From Chiua virens (taxonomy: Eukaryota; Basidiomycota; Agaricomycetes; Boletales; Boletaceae), in NCBI GenBank assembly GCA_019787685.1, contig JAHNUO010000006.1, forward strand, positions 2,232,001-2,296,000: a stretch of 64,000 bases of DNA, given 5' to 3'. The position numbers and the translations under genes were made by a program. The first letter of the stretch is position 1. Each line of letters starts with the position of its first letter. The notes under the pieces were generated by a model. The model was not told the origin of the DNA. It was given only the letters and a program-made list of their open reading frames with translations, and searched no databases. Below are positions 1-11,914 of this stretch, one piece after another.

Positions 1-2226
1 CGGAATCTTCCCCGTCGATTCCTTCTCGCAAAATAGAACCGATTCTGAGACCAGACCCCATTGGCGCAAGACTTTCGCAACGCTCCCCTTCGTACGAAAG
101 CGACGAAGATGACACGAGTCCTCCCCGTGAGATTTGGAAATGCACGCCATCTCCTGCAGTTACGTCTTCACCAACTTTGTTGTTACCTACACGTTGGTGC
201 GACGAATACAGAAGCGCGTACCTAAGCGTGTGCGGTGACGGCCGAGACTTAATATATCAGGGTGAGCCATTACTCTGTCGTTCATTCTTAAAGTGACCTA
301 GTCCCAGGAGCGTCTGGGGGATCCGACAAAGATGCCGCAACGGCTCGCACCGCTGTTCCCGTGCCACCTGCGTGCGGAATCTTTTACTACGAAGTAGAGA
401 TCACTAGCAAAACTTCCAAGAGGTATTTTTACCCTCATCTCTATCGTACGCCCCTTTTGATGCTTGCCACTCAGTCGCATCAGCGTCGGGTTCGCCATTT
501 CCTTTCTGATCAATGGACAGGTAATAATGTCTAGCCTCTAGCCTCATCACTCGAGATGTCAAAGTATCCCGCCTTCCAGGGTGGGAAAAAAATTCTTGGG
601 GATACCATGGAGAAAGCGGCACCGTTTGTTCGGGAGATAAAAACGGGTTACCTTTTGGAACTCCGTTTGGGGGTACGTGGTGTGGTCTGCATAGCTTGGA
701 CGCCTCCTAACCTTGTTTTGGTTCTAGTGGGTGACATTATCGGCTGTGGTATCGACTTCACCCAGAATAAGGTGTTTTACACCAAGAACGGTTCACTTCT
801 CGGTATGTCTGATTCGATTCCGGCTACTCTATGACCAACAAGTATTCTCAGGCACAGTATTCGAGAACGTTGGTAAAGACTGTGACATTTTCCCAGCTGT
901 CGGACTCTGCTACACTAACGAATCTATCCACGTCAACTTTGGCCAAGAGACCTTCAAGTATGACATAGAGGACCACGTACTTCAACAACGCAATCATACC
1001 TGGGCTAAAATTCAATCCACTCCCTTGACATGGCCGACGGAGAGGCTTCGTTCACGTGATGGTTCTGTTAATGTTGCTAATTCAATTATCGACTCAAGTG
1101 ACAAGATTCCGCTCAATGACCTTGTGTTGTCTTATCTGTCACATCATGGGTATGCACGTACTGCACGCGCGTTCGAGTCTCAGTGCCGCGCTCGTAGTGG
1201 ATTCTGTCGTGCCGAATCTGTGTCCGGACCTACACCAGTTACGCCGACATCTACGGATGACTATATCATGGACATGGATGTCGGTGATGGTCCTTCGTCC
1301 GCTGCGGGATTACGGCCACCCGTTCTAACCCCAATCCTGGTTGACGACATCGAGCTCCGCACCCGCATAATCAAGTCGGTTGTCGCTGGGGACATAGACA
1401 CCGCACTAACGGCGACTCGCAAACACTTCCCACTGGTACTGCAGGCAGATGCAGGGCTTATGTTATTTAAACTTCGGTGCAGGAAATTTGTTGAACTCGT
1501 GCTGGAGGCAGCGGAATTGAAGAAGAAAATGACAGCAGAGGAAAATGAGATGAACGTAGAGGGATGTGGACCTGTATCCAGATCCGTGTCTGGGTCGGGC
1601 CTCGAATCTGTGAGTGAGGACACAGTGGGCAGTGACGGAGGGGTGATGGTGGACGGAACGGGTATGGACATTGATGATGGTGAGACAGCGGATGGTGTGC
1701 CGCTCGTACCAGAGATGAGCATGCCGGCAGGCAGTGCTCCGATCGCTATCAAGCCAAGTCGTAAGCCGTCAATTGTCTCGCTCTCTTCCACAAGCAGCTG
1801 GGCCGGCGCGACGGCAGCCCAGTATGGAGCCGCGCTCGAGAGAGCCGTCGCGTACGGCCAGGAGCTGGAATCTGACTACAAGGATCGCGCGGAAGTCCGC
1901 GCGATATTCAAACGAACCTCGGTGATCATGGCATATGACGATCCGTTGGAGGCTGGAGGAGATGCAGCCGAGGTCGCGGGGCAGGCTGCGAGGGTAGCCC
2001 TGTCGACCGAACTTAACCAAGCCATTTTGCGTAAGTCGAGGCCAAGAATCCGCGGTGAGGACGACTTAACAAGCTGACGGCATGTATAGAATCTCAAGGG
2101 CGTCCGGCACAACCTTTGCTTGATCGGCTATATCGCCAAACTGCGGTATGCCTCATGCAGCTGGCACTGATGGGCAATGGTGCTGCAGCCTTTGCCGACA
2201 TGCCAAAGGAATTTCTCGATGCTTAG
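1..2226 (+). CDS. GID1: RanBPM/Gid1-like subunit of the GID/CTLH E3 ligase (5' partial)
   Basis: Scaffold subunit of the GID/CTLH ubiquitin ligase, which in yeast (Vid30/Gid1) drives degradation of gluconeogenic enzymes. The start lies outside the window. A SPRY domain is spread over several exons (to about 960), with the conserved LPGWEKNSWGYHG stretch and a GDIIGCGIDF strand. It is followed by a LisH motif (about 1105-1180, LVLSYLSHHGYARTA), then the CTLH and CRA region to the stop at 2221-2226. I read introns at 262-307, 423-474, 490-541, one near 674-727, one near 802-849 and one near 2032-2090. Splicing leaves a 15-nt exon at 475-489 inside SPRY. The central part carries an acidic, Ser/Gly-rich linker (about 1540-1720). 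No frame break is seen. The family call is secure from the SPRY-LisH-CTLH-CRA order; exact splice sites are inferred. Confidence 0.9.
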
Positions 2227-2494
2227 CGGTGTAATTGTAATCGCTTGCTTTGTCTGGTTAGTGATATTTGTGGTGAAAGTTCGTCAACGGTGAGACAACG
2301 CAGGGACACTAATGTTGTATAATACGCACCGTTGTACACTGAACTGGGCATGTGAACAAAAACCCCACTCCATAGTTCTCGATTCTTCTAAGGAGATTGC
2401 AGTAATGTGTGTTTGATAAGGATACACGGATAGGAAGAGCAGTAAATAAGGAGGAAACCGGGAATGAGCGTTGCAACAAGTGTCAATATGAATG

Positions 2495-3126
2495 CTATGC
2501 GACAGTGAATGACTCTCCACATCCACAGGCATCCTTGATATTCGGGTTATTAAACACAAACTTGGAACTGTTTGGGAGAAAGTCAGAGGAACATCCAAGG
2601 AAGTAAGGGAGGAGATACCTCAGCGCATCCTCTTTCCAATCCATCTCGCTGCCAATAATAGAAAAGAGTGCTTTACTGTCTATAAGCACGCGCACGGCGT
2701 CTTGTTCGACGACCTCGTCAAACTTGCCGGGCTTGTCAACATATTCGAAGTGGTAAGAAAGGCCGGCACAACCCTTGTTGCGTACGCCGATGCGAATGAG
2801 CTGGGGTGTCGGACCGTTGAGAAGGGCGCGGAGTCGGCGGACGGCTTCGGGTGTCTGAGGAGGATCGTGAGTGCGACAGATCGAGGACAGGCCGACGAGA
2901 CACGGACGATGGACAGGGCCGCTTTGGTTGACCTCAGCGTCGGTCTCGGCCGAAGGGCTTTGGGAACGGGGGGAGGGCGGGCTGCGACTTGGGGGGATGC
3001 GGCATCTGGGGCGACGACTACGGGTGGGTTGGGGGTGGGTATGGATCCTGGGTGGAGGGCGGACATCATGGCATGGCGGTGAGATGGGAGTGTGAGATGA
3101 CCGCGACGGGCGAGAGAGGAGAACAT
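2495..3126 (-). CDS. ISA1: ISCA1/Isa1-type iron-sulfur cluster assembly protein
   Basis: A-type Fe-S carrier of the mitochondrial late ISC pathway, needed for 4Fe-4S protein maturation. All three ligand cysteines are visible: one in NKGCAGLSYHF and two in ACGCGESF near the C-terminus. The start at 3126 gives a long Ser/Pro/Arg-rich N-terminus that can serve as a mitochondrial presequence. Two introns restore one frame: 2855-2907, which joins ALSI to TPEAVRRL exactly where the family domain starts, and 2568-2618, which joins WKEDALS to SKFVFNNPNIKD. The sequence resembles ISCA1 more than ISCA2 (GCAGLSY, FVFNNPNI). It lies between the convergent GID1 gene and MFAP1. The 5' end could lie at a later Met; the domain call is firm. 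Confidence 0.9.
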
Positions 3127-3230
3127 GGCAGAGTCACAAAAGAATCGACATGTCCCGAAATCATGTACTTTTTGAGATGACTAATCATATCCTCCTACGG
3201 TGATTGGTGTGTTGCTTACGGACATTCACC

Positions 3231-5037
3231 ATGTCCACCGTACTCGCGACCCAAGTGAGAAAACACACCACCGCACGGCCCACCCGTGCAGCAGGACGCT
3301 ACTGGAAAGGAAAGGCACCCAAGGGTGTCACAGACGTCCCATCCGACTCGGACGAAGAGGAAGAGGAACAACAGGTACAAGAAGACGGTGTCGTGCCCAT
3401 CGGCGGTCAGGAAGAGCTCGTCACCCAGGAGGACGAGAACGAAGAGGAAGAGGAGGGAGAATCATCTCTAACGGCATGGGGGACCCAGTCCAAGACTGCA
3501 CGCGCGCTCAATGTCTCGCTCAAAGACGTCAGTATCTCGACAGATGGCAAAGTCATCGTGGCAGGGCGAGAAGAGTCGGGCAGGACGCTCATGGAGGAAG
3601 GTGCGTTGCGCAACATATCCTACTCCATATCCTCACCATCATGCCGTGTAGAAGAGTCCGAGCTCGAGGAGGCGGAGGTCAAGGTGGAGGAGGAGGAAGA
3701 GGCGCGTTTTCGTACATACACTTTTGGTCTATCACTAACCGTGTTCCCCAGTCAAGTGAAGAGGAATCCGAGTCCGAAGAAGAAGAAAATCCCAAACTCC
3801 TCTTCAGGCCCGTGTTTGTCCCCAAGTACGCTCCTCCTCACTCGGCATCCCCTCATTTACTGACACTAAGCGTATTACAGACGCGGACGCGCGACTATAG
3901 GAGAGCGAGATGCGATCGTCCAAGAAGCAGAGGAATTCGAAAGAAGAAAGGAGCTTGCCGCCGAAGAGCGCAAGAAGGAAAGTCACGATCTGGTCGCCGA
4001 GAGCATCAAGAGAGAGCTCGCAGAGAGTACGTCTCTTTGGTGGCTCGATCAGCACTCGATCATTGACAATGCGTATAGAGGAGAAAGAGGACGTCATTCC
4101 GGACATCGATGACACCGACGGCTTCGATCCTGAGGGTGAATTTGAGGCATGGCGTCTAAGAGAGCTCGCGAGAATCAAAAAGGAGAAAGAGGATGAACTC
4201 CAGCGCGAACAAGAACGCGAGGAGATTGAGCGGAGACGTGCACTACCCGAGGAACAGCGTCTAAAAGAAGATTTGGAACGTGCAAACAAACTTCGAGAGG
4301 AAAAACCCAAAGGACAACAAAAGTTCCTCCAAAAGTACTGGCATAAAGGTGCCTTCCATCAGGTGAGCTTGTTGTGGTCGAATCATTGAAATGCCACATA
4401 TACTAATCAGTCCATCCACAGGATGAGGAGATCCTCAAACGGCATGACTACACCGAAGCAACGGAGTCGACTGTCGATATATCCATGTTGCCAAAAGTGA
4501 TGCAGGTCAAGAACTTTGGAAAGCGCAGCAGAACCAAATATACGCACTTGTTGGATCAAGATACTACAGCGGGAAACGGTGGGTTTGGCGGCGCTGGCCC
4601 AGTCAAGTCAGGTGGTCGTTCTACGGAAGGTGGGGGTTGCTTCCTGTGCGGCGGGCCGCACCTCAAGAAAGGTAAACTTGCGTTCACCGTGCCCGTGTCT
4701 GCACTCAGATGTTGCCTTTCAAGATTGTCCTCAAAATACCGGCTTTCCTCCCGGTCGAGGGTCCACAGCATCTGGGCCTCAAGGCACCGCAGGAAGTAGG
4801 CAGGGTGGGCGAGACTCGTGGCGTGAGAGGGAAGATATGCCTCGGCGGGATGAGCGAGATCGTCGGTCTCCCATTCGGGACAGACCACGGCGCTCAGATA
4901 GTGACAGTCGCGACTCTCGGCTTGGCAGACCACGCCCACGATCGTGGTCTCGTTCACCCCGTCGAGACAAGCGGTCAGCTGCGGATTACGACCGAGACTT
5001 TTACAGTGACAAACGTCGTCGTGTAGATCGAGTGTAA
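3231..5037 (+). CDS. MFAP1: MFAP1 family pre-mRNA splicing factor with Cys/His knuckle and RS-like tail
   Basis: Component of the spliceosomal B complex, associated with Prp38. The N-terminus carries the [10 protein letters not shown] motif, followed by acidic Glu-rich blocks and a long Glu/Arg/Lys helix (exons near 3890-4360). The C-terminal family block is unmistakable: [12 protein letters not shown], then [11 protein letters not shown], then [13 protein letters not shown]. Beyond the usual metazoan end, the protein continues with a C-x2-C-x3-H-x4-C knuckle ([13 protein letters not shown], split by an intron near 4672-4725) and about 100 residues rich in Arg, Ser and Asp, ending in DKRRRVDRV. 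Five introns of roughly 50-150 nt are inferred. The start is the first ATG before RYWKGKAP, in a good context (caccATGtc). Confidence 0.92.
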
Positions 5038-5364
5038 GTTAATCTATATGTATTTCTCCGGCGCACTGGAAAAACCTGGGGAGGTTTGCCAAGCGTTTAT
5101 TTATGATCACCGCACTTGAACCGCGATTCTGATTTCATGTGTTCAGCTAATTGCCGTGTCAGTTTGCAATACATCGATCGTTATCGATAAGCGATCGCAG
5201 GGATCGTTGTTCCTGTGAAAAACAGATTGGGTTATAAGCCAGGCGAACGAGCCTCTCGCGTTTCACAGGACCTGTCACGAATCACGACAACCGGTGAGCA
5301 TTCCCTGTCGTGTCTACACGTTTGACATACCTTGAACTAGACCCCAAGACAATCATACCAGATA
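5038..5364. other. intergenic region, probable RdRP promoter
   Basis: A gene-free stretch of 327 bases between the MFAP1 stop and the RdRP start. It probably holds the MFAP1 3' end and the RdRP promoter. The one structured element is a cluster of ATCGAT/CGATCG palindromes at 5173-5198 around a perfect TTATCGATAA. No ORF or RNA gene is seen. Confidence 0.5.
5173..5198. repeat. palindrome cluster upstream of the RdRP gene
   Basis: The perfect 10-base palindrome TTATCGATAA (5181-5190) is flanked by CGATCG on the left and GCGATCGC on the right, so the block is nearly symmetric over about 25 bases. It sits about 170 bases before the RdRP start codon. It could be a dimeric factor site; function is not known. 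Confidence 0.5.
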
Positions 5365-8300
5365 ATGGATCTTTTCATGCGCGGCGTCGCGTTTGCAGCG
5401 ACGGAAGATGATGTCAAGATCGAATTTGCCAAGATCTTGCACAAGGCGCCTTTTCCGCTCCAACCCGTGCTCAACTTCGATGTCCAACTTTTCAAGAAAG
5501 CCAATCAACGTGGCAAGATGGGCATTCTGACACTTTCCAATGAAAACTCCGGGAGTCTCTTCTTTCGATTGTACGGCAGCACTGGCGTGCTGCTCAAAGG
5601 CTCGCATATACTGTTTACCGAGAGTAACAGACCCTTGAACCAAGAGAAGGTTGCAATCCTCAACTCTACACAGTGGAGGGATCCACAACAACTCCAGCGT
5701 GAGAAGGAGGAGCGCATCCGAGATGGTAGACCCTTTCCGCTCAAATCGTACGCCTTTGGTCGCTTCCTCAGGGATGGGACCTTTTCCGCCGAATTCTACG
5801 CCGACGGATCGGCTGACATTGCTTGCGATCTTGAGCGTCACATGGTGCGCTTTACACTTCGCAATCAAGGTCACCGCTCCGGGGTCAATGAGGATGACGA
5901 TCTCGTGTTGCTCATGCTTGAGTTGGGTGGGCAACCTCCCACCACGATCGTCACCTACCCACCCAAGGCGATCGACGAGATCCGAGAGAACGATCGTGAT
6001 GTTGCACAAGGTCCCACTCTGTTCATCCGTGCCAACACATTCCCCTTCTTTGGGATTGAAGATCACCCTGCTTTCAGCACTGGCAACCGCACCGACGTGC
6101 GGCGCTCGCAGGGGCTTGTCCCTGATGTACCGATGCCACCTGGCTGCTTCAGCCTCAAGTGCACATTCGTCGAGGAACTCGACATGGCTGCGTTCGCCCA
6201 TTGCGTTCGAACCCAACTTCATGTACGCGTCTCCAGACATGCCGCGATACGCGTCCGTGACAACATCGAGGCCAACCGCCATACAGGTTCCGGGCTAGAA
6301 TTTCTCAGTGATCTCCCCTTTGAGGTCGCGTTCGAAGTGGAGAAAGCGATCACCAACTGGACGCTGAGTGAGATGGATGCGCGGCGCTTGTCAGGAGGGC
6401 TGAAAAACCTTTGCGTTACAAACGGTGATGCAGCAGCTCCGATCTTTAGAAGACTTGTATCCCTGTTGGAGGATGAAGAGCCGGCGAAGCACAGGCAACC
6501 AGGACGCAGACGACGTCGGCGGGCACGGAATGCGCCGACAACCCTCGACGCTTGCCTCGCGCACGCGAGAGAACTTTATCTTGAAGAACAACAGAGGCCC
6601 GTAGGCCGCCTTGCAACCGCGCTTCCCGGTCTCGCCGTCTCCTACTCTTATCAAATGGTCTTGACGCCCACACGCCATATCCTCGAAGGACCGGTCACAG
6701 ATCAGTCCAACAGCGTGTTGCGTCGATTTGAACGACACGAGTGTTTCTTGCGGGTATCATTTCAAGACGAGAATGGGTCCAAACTTCGGCGAGACCTGGA
6801 CGCGTCGATCACGGAGTTGCTTAACAAGCGGTACCGTCCGGTGCTGCTCAATGGGTGCGTAGTTGCGGGAAGACGCTACGACATGCTGGGATACTCGATG
6901 AGTGGTCTCAAAGAACATTCGCTATGGTTTGTCACCCCATTCCGCGACGACAAAGGAAGATCGTGGGATGCGAAGACGATCCGGGAAAGCCTCGTAAATG
7001 CTATTGTGTCCCAGGTGTCATCCATTTCGCTAATGTCTGATTCCACAGGGAGACTTTTCGCGTCTGCTGTACCAACCTGCCAGACTCGGGGCACGTTGGT
7101 CTCAAGCGTTTTCAGCGACGGATCCATCTATCACCCTTGAGCTAGATGAGATCGAATACATTGATGACATCAAATCGCCCAAGAATAAGGTGATGACGGA
7201 CGGATGCAGCCCCATCTCAACGGAACTTGCGCATGCTATTTGGAGGGCAAACCAAGGGACAAAGAAGCGCCCCGTGCGGGGCAGAGTACCCTCGGCCTAC
7301 CAGTTCCGTCTCGGCGGTGCCAAGGGCATGGTCGTGCAGGACCCCACGCTAGAAGGTCGCGTCGTCTGTCTGCGGGACTCGCAAGTCAAGTTTGAGGCGC
7401 CGGAGCATCGCACGTTTGATATCCAATCGACGTCTCTCCGACCCAAGTTCATGTTTCTCAACCGACCGTTGATCGTTCTCCTGGAATACTTGGGATCGAG
7501 CAACGAACGTATCATTGAGCTACAGGATCGCTCGATCAATGAGGCACATTCGATCCGGACCTCGTTCGCGAATGCATCCAAGGTATTCCAGCAACACGGG
7601 ATGGGGTCGTCGTTCCACCTACCGTCGCTGCTCAAGAATATGTCGACAATGCTGAATTTGAAGATATATGGGGAAACGGAGGATGGGGTGTACAACGACT
7701 TGATCGCGAACTCGTTGCACTGTGCGGAGACGCACATTCTGCGGGAGCTCAAGTACCGGGCGCACATTGCCGTTCCAGGGTCGTTCACGCTGCTTGGCGT
7801 GTCTGATGAGTGGGACTGTCTGCGTGAAGGGGAGATTTTCGCGACGATTGATGACGAAAAGTCGGGGTTGTACCAGGGGATCACGGGCACGGTAGCGATT
7901 ACGAGAAGCCCACAGATCCACCCGGGGGATGTGCAGGTTGTGACGGCGGTGCGAAAGAAAGAGTTGGAGCATCTGCGGAATGTGGTTGTGTTTTCCTGCA
8001 GGTACGATTTTGTTGGGGAGCGGGAAAGTCCGAGTCGGCTGACCAAGTATGACAGGGGAGACCGATCGCTGTCGTCATGTCTCGGAGGAGGGGACCTCGA
8101 CGGAGATGACTTCAATCTGATCCTGGATGTCAGTATTTCCTTTTCGGGCCATGTCCTCTCCTTTGTTCACCTGCAATCCAGCCAGAACTCATTCCCCAAA
8201 TCAACGCGACCCCAGGCGATTATGTCTCGCTCCCAATCAAACAGACGTCCCACCCTTGCGACATTCAGGATGTCGTTAGTTTCATCTTTGACTATGTGAG

Positions 8301-9277
8301 TAGTAAACTCGAGTCCTGCACACATCCCAATGCTCTGATAGATCGAGAACGACCTCGTTGGCCACATAGCCATTTCCCATCTTCGATTCTCCGACGTGCA
8401 TGACCCGTCTTATGACGATTGCCTCAAGCTAGCTGAGCTCGCCTCCCAAGCTGTCGATTTCCAAAAGACAGGCACGGCCGTCAAGTTCCAGGATCTACCC
8501 AGGCACCGAACCCGGACAAAGCCCGACTTTCTTGCTCGAGAGGGTGCTGATTTGCGCTCGGACAATTACTACGATAGCACAAAGCTTCTCGGGCAGCTGT
8601 TTCGTCGCGTACCAGTCAAGGATTGGATGCCGCAAGAATGGAATGACACTCAGACGCCGTCCGGAGGGGATGAGATTGAACGTGCGCTGAGACAGCTTAA
8701 TTTGTACGCGCTCGGGCTCAACTTGGCTTCGCCGTCGGAGGAGTTGTCAGAGGAGATGGACTATCTGCTGGAGGATTATTGCAAGCAACTGCTTGCGATT
8801 GGCACCGCGTACACGATCTCGAAGAACAAGGATATTTTTGTGTCAGAATCAGAGCTCGTGAGTGGGACGATTATGGCAAACTGGTCGGACCACCATCGCA
8901 GAAGGGAGGCCGTTGGTGCAATGAACCTGCAGGTGCGCGTTTGGCGTGATGAGTAAGCTAGAGACTGATGTGCGAGATAGACGCACGAGCTGGTACGCGC
9001 TGTGCGGGCAGAGATGCGCGCGAGCAACACGGCGGTACACGGAGAAGACGAAGACGAAGATTCGATCTTTGACGACGACTGGGACGAGGAGACCATCTCT
9101 GATTTCTACCGAGAGTCGCGACAGATCGCGGAAATGTTCAAGCGAGCGTGGGCTGGATGGTGTGCCGCGGAGAGTGCACTGATGGACAATACAAGGGCAT
9201 ATGGGCCACAGAGTTTCGGGTTGATTGCGTTGGGACGGATGCTAGAGCTGATCAAGGCAGCTCAACGACAGGTCTAG
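5365..9277 (+). CDS. RNA-dependent RNA polymerase (RNAi/quelling type)
   Basis: Cellular RdRP that makes double-stranded RNA for Dicer in gene silencing (QDE-1/RDR family). I join at least six exons: 5365-6993, 7049-8001, 8056-8128, 8182 to about 8296, about 8342-8930, and about 8981-9277, giving roughly 1,200 residues, the usual family size. The metal-binding catalytic loop DLDGD falls at about residues 874-878, inside a GGGDLDGDDFN context just after an intron. The family block GVSDEWDCLREGEIF, equivalent to the GVxDxxGxLxxGE motif, precedes it. No stop or frame break occurs, so the enzyme looks functional. The N-terminal 150 residues contain a divergent RRM-like fold region. The start at 5365 is the first ATG of the long open frame, 327 bases after MFAP1. 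Confidence 0.95.
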
Positions 9278-9474
9278 TATTGTGGCTGTGTCTGTTCGGC
9301 AAGTTGCGCACAACGTGGAGGAGGTAAATGCCGAGCGTTAATTAATGTGATTTCACAAAGGGTACAATTTCCAAATGGGGGTGTACATACTATACGATGT
9401 GACACGCGAGAGGTTGAATGAGATTCAGATATAAGGCGACGTCAGAAAATGAGCGCGTCGTATCACCCATCGCC

Positions 9475-10572
9475 ATGCACTCTCTCTTTAACATCGACCA
9501 CCAACACGACTTGAAATGGCCAGAATTCGACCATGTCCTCGTCGGCAGCTTCGACCAAGACTCCTCCCCGTCCATCGGAGACTCTGACTTCTTCCCCTCC
9601 ACCTTCCCCTCCGCCGCAGAACTCGCCGCCATGCCCATACCCCCATCCCGCAGCCCACCCCGTAACAAGAACCCAGATCACATCCCCCGTCCACGGAACG
9701 CGTTCATGCTCTTCCGTTCCGCCTTTGCCGCGGCCCAAAAGATCAGCTCCAACATCGAGCACGATAACCGCCACATCACCCGCATCATTTCGTACTGTTG
9801 GAACCGTCTTTCCGACGCGGAAAAACAGGTCTGGCGCGACAAGGCCGCCGCAGAAAAGATGCGCCATGCAGAACGCTATCCCGGTTATCGCTTCAGTCCC
9901 GTCGGACGCACCAATAAACCGATCAAGCGCAACGTGCGCAGGAACGGCGCGGAGGACGTGAAGCGCTGCGAAAAGCTCGCTGAATTGGTCATGGCGGGAA
10001 AATGTGGACAAGAGTTGGAGAACGCCATCAAACAGATCGATCTTGAGCGTCTTACCCTCGCGCATTCTGTTGCTACAGAATCAAACAGCACTGAGGAGGA
10101 CAAGATGCCCGCGGACTCTTCGCAGGACGTCAAGTCCAGCGACGTTCCTCCATTTCTTACTCCTTTGTTGCCTCCGACCGCGACATCGCCACAGAAAGTG
10201 CCTGACAAGAACTTGCTGCTCGAAGTAAGCCACCTATCCACATTACTCTTCCGACGTTAACAAACTTACTAGCCTTCCGTGTACATTGATACTACACCCC
10301 ACATCGACCCGCAGACGTTCTTTTCTCCCGCTGCCGCAAGCATATCCGATCCTGGTGCGGGGTCTTTGTGGGACTCTCCGTGCCATCAGTACTATTACCA
10401 GCTGAACATGCGCGACGACATGTCACCCTTGGGATCCCACGTTGCGCTGGATCCTTTCCAGCCTGTCATGGACTTTGTCCAGAGCAATCACGCTCAGCCA
10501 GAACAAATGACCCAAGACATTTCTTCTCTTTTTTCCTGGAATCAGTCAAACAACTTCATTTACTACTCCTAG
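9475..10572 (+). CDS. HMG-box (MATA_HMG type) transcription factor
   Basis: Predicted nuclear DNA-binding protein. One HMG box covers about residues 71-140, starting with PRPRNAFMLFRS and containing the typical ISYCWNRLSDAEKQVWRDKA helix region. This start motif is the one seen in fungal MATA_HMG/Ste11-like factors that act in mating and development. A basic stretch follows, then a Ser/Pro/Gln-rich C-terminus without a recognisable domain. One intron (about 10225-10272) joins LLLE to PSVYID. An upstream in-frame ATG at 9418 would add 19 residues; 9475 is preferred for its context (cgccATG). Nothing here links it to a mating-type locus (no homeodomain pair or pheromone receptor nearby), so its targets are unknown. 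Confidence 0.88.
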
Positions 10573-10722
10573 CTGGACGTTTTGACTTATTCAATCAGTT
10601 AACTTGTTTTTTCGCTCACGGAAATATATACCTAGTTAATCTACATCATTTATTTCTGTCACATTTCACTGTATTTTTTCTTTGACCTACCCTGTATCCT
10701 GTAGTTATCTCCCAAGCTGAAT

Positions 10723-11786
10723 CTACGACACCGCGCTTGGTGTCTGAGCCAGATGTTCAAATGCTGCGATCCCCATTTTGCCCAAGAGAGTCGCACTCCC
10801 AACGACCTGAGCGCCGGCCCGGTGCATGCGGGTCACTGCTTCCGGGGAGGTGACCCCACCCGCACCGATAACGACGATCTGCCGTAGCGCAGGATCCTCC
10901 GACTCTGCCAACAGCTTCGAAAACGTATACACGTTCCCAAGCGATAACGCGTGTATCGCTTCCCCCGCCAGACCTCCAACACCAGGCGGCACTGCAAACG
11001 CGTCCATCGCACCATCGCCATCCGAGCCAACCACCTGATCCGCAAACGCCAAACTGTTCCCGAGCGTATTCGTGCACGTGAAAAACGCCACCGGATTGAC
11101 CGACATCCCCTGTTTGTTCACCCTCGAATACGCCGCGATCGTCCGTACGACCTCTGCCATCTGCGGCGACACGACGTAAGGCGGGAGCTTGATCCCGATC
11201 GTCAGACTCGTGTCCTTCCAAAAGGACTCGGCGAGGACGTCTAGGAAGGCCGTGAGAGCAGGTCCGGCGGGGTCGTACGCGGGGGGCGGGTGCCCGGAGA
11301 TATTGGGGCAGCTTGTGTTGAGCTCGACGGCGACACGGGATGCCCAGTCGGGTTGGGCGGCGCGGAGGCCTTGGATGGCGTTGAGCATGAGGCGGAGGTC
11401 GGAGGGGTGTGATTCAGTGATAGAAATAATGAAGGGTTTGGTGGAGGAGGGGGATTGGCGGAGGAGGGTGCGGATCCAGCCGCCGGGGCCGGTGTAGCTG
11501 AAGAGGGGGTGTGGGGAATAGCCGTAGGAGTTTAGAGAGGAGAGTGAGGATGTTAAAAAGGCGACCTGGGTGGACTGGTGAGTCAGGGATGAACGTGTTT
11601 GGAGGTGCAAGGTGGTACCGTGTGCGAAGCGTTTTCGTTGAAACCACCGAGCGTGGCCGTCCGGGTGGTAACTGCACCCGTGTACGGGCAATTGAACAGT
11701 GCTGTAAGCTGAGGCTCATCCGACGCCCATGCGCAGGAGGTATTCACGAGAGGAGGGGAAATCGTGATGCTGCGTATGGTGACCAT
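10723..11786 (-). CDS. URA1: dihydroorotate dehydrogenase, class 1A (cytosolic, fumarate type)
   Basis: FMN enzyme oxidising dihydroorotate to orotate in pyrimidine synthesis. Class 1A members are soluble and use fumarate, unlike the mitochondrial class 2 enzyme. The signature VELNTSCPNISG with the active-site cysteine is present, together with SLNSYGYSPHPL near the N-terminus, a GIKLPPY lysine segment and the C-terminal FMN phosphate site (IVVIGAGGVTSPEA, VGSATLLG). The short first exon starts at 11786 (TISPPLVNTSCAWAS) and joins the rest through an intron at about 11580-11624. The length of about 340 residues is normal for the family. There is no targeting sequence or membrane segment. It lies tail to tail with the HMG gene and in tandem with TRS31. 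Confidence 0.9.
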
Positions 11787-11914
11787 GGTATGCTGGAGAT
11801 AAGAGTTGGCATGACGAGAATAGTCTCATGTATTGGCCGCCGAAAGAGATAAGATTAGATCAGATGGCGTCTATGATAGAGCATCTACGATAACAAGAGC
11901 GAGGCGATGTACGG

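Noticed and set aside
5353..6282. 309-codon minus-strand ORF at the start of the RdRP gene
   Set aside because: Antisense to a continuous RdRP exon with family homology; no independent support.
7297..8115. Long minus-strand ORF opposite the RdRP gene (272 codons)
   Set aside because: It lies wholly opposite conserved RdRP sequence and shows no domain; it is a shadow of the codon bias of the true gene.
9463..10065. 200-codon minus-strand ORF opposite the HMG-box gene
   Set aside because: The opposite strand encodes a clear HMG box; the antisense product is Gly/Glu/Val-rich without homology.
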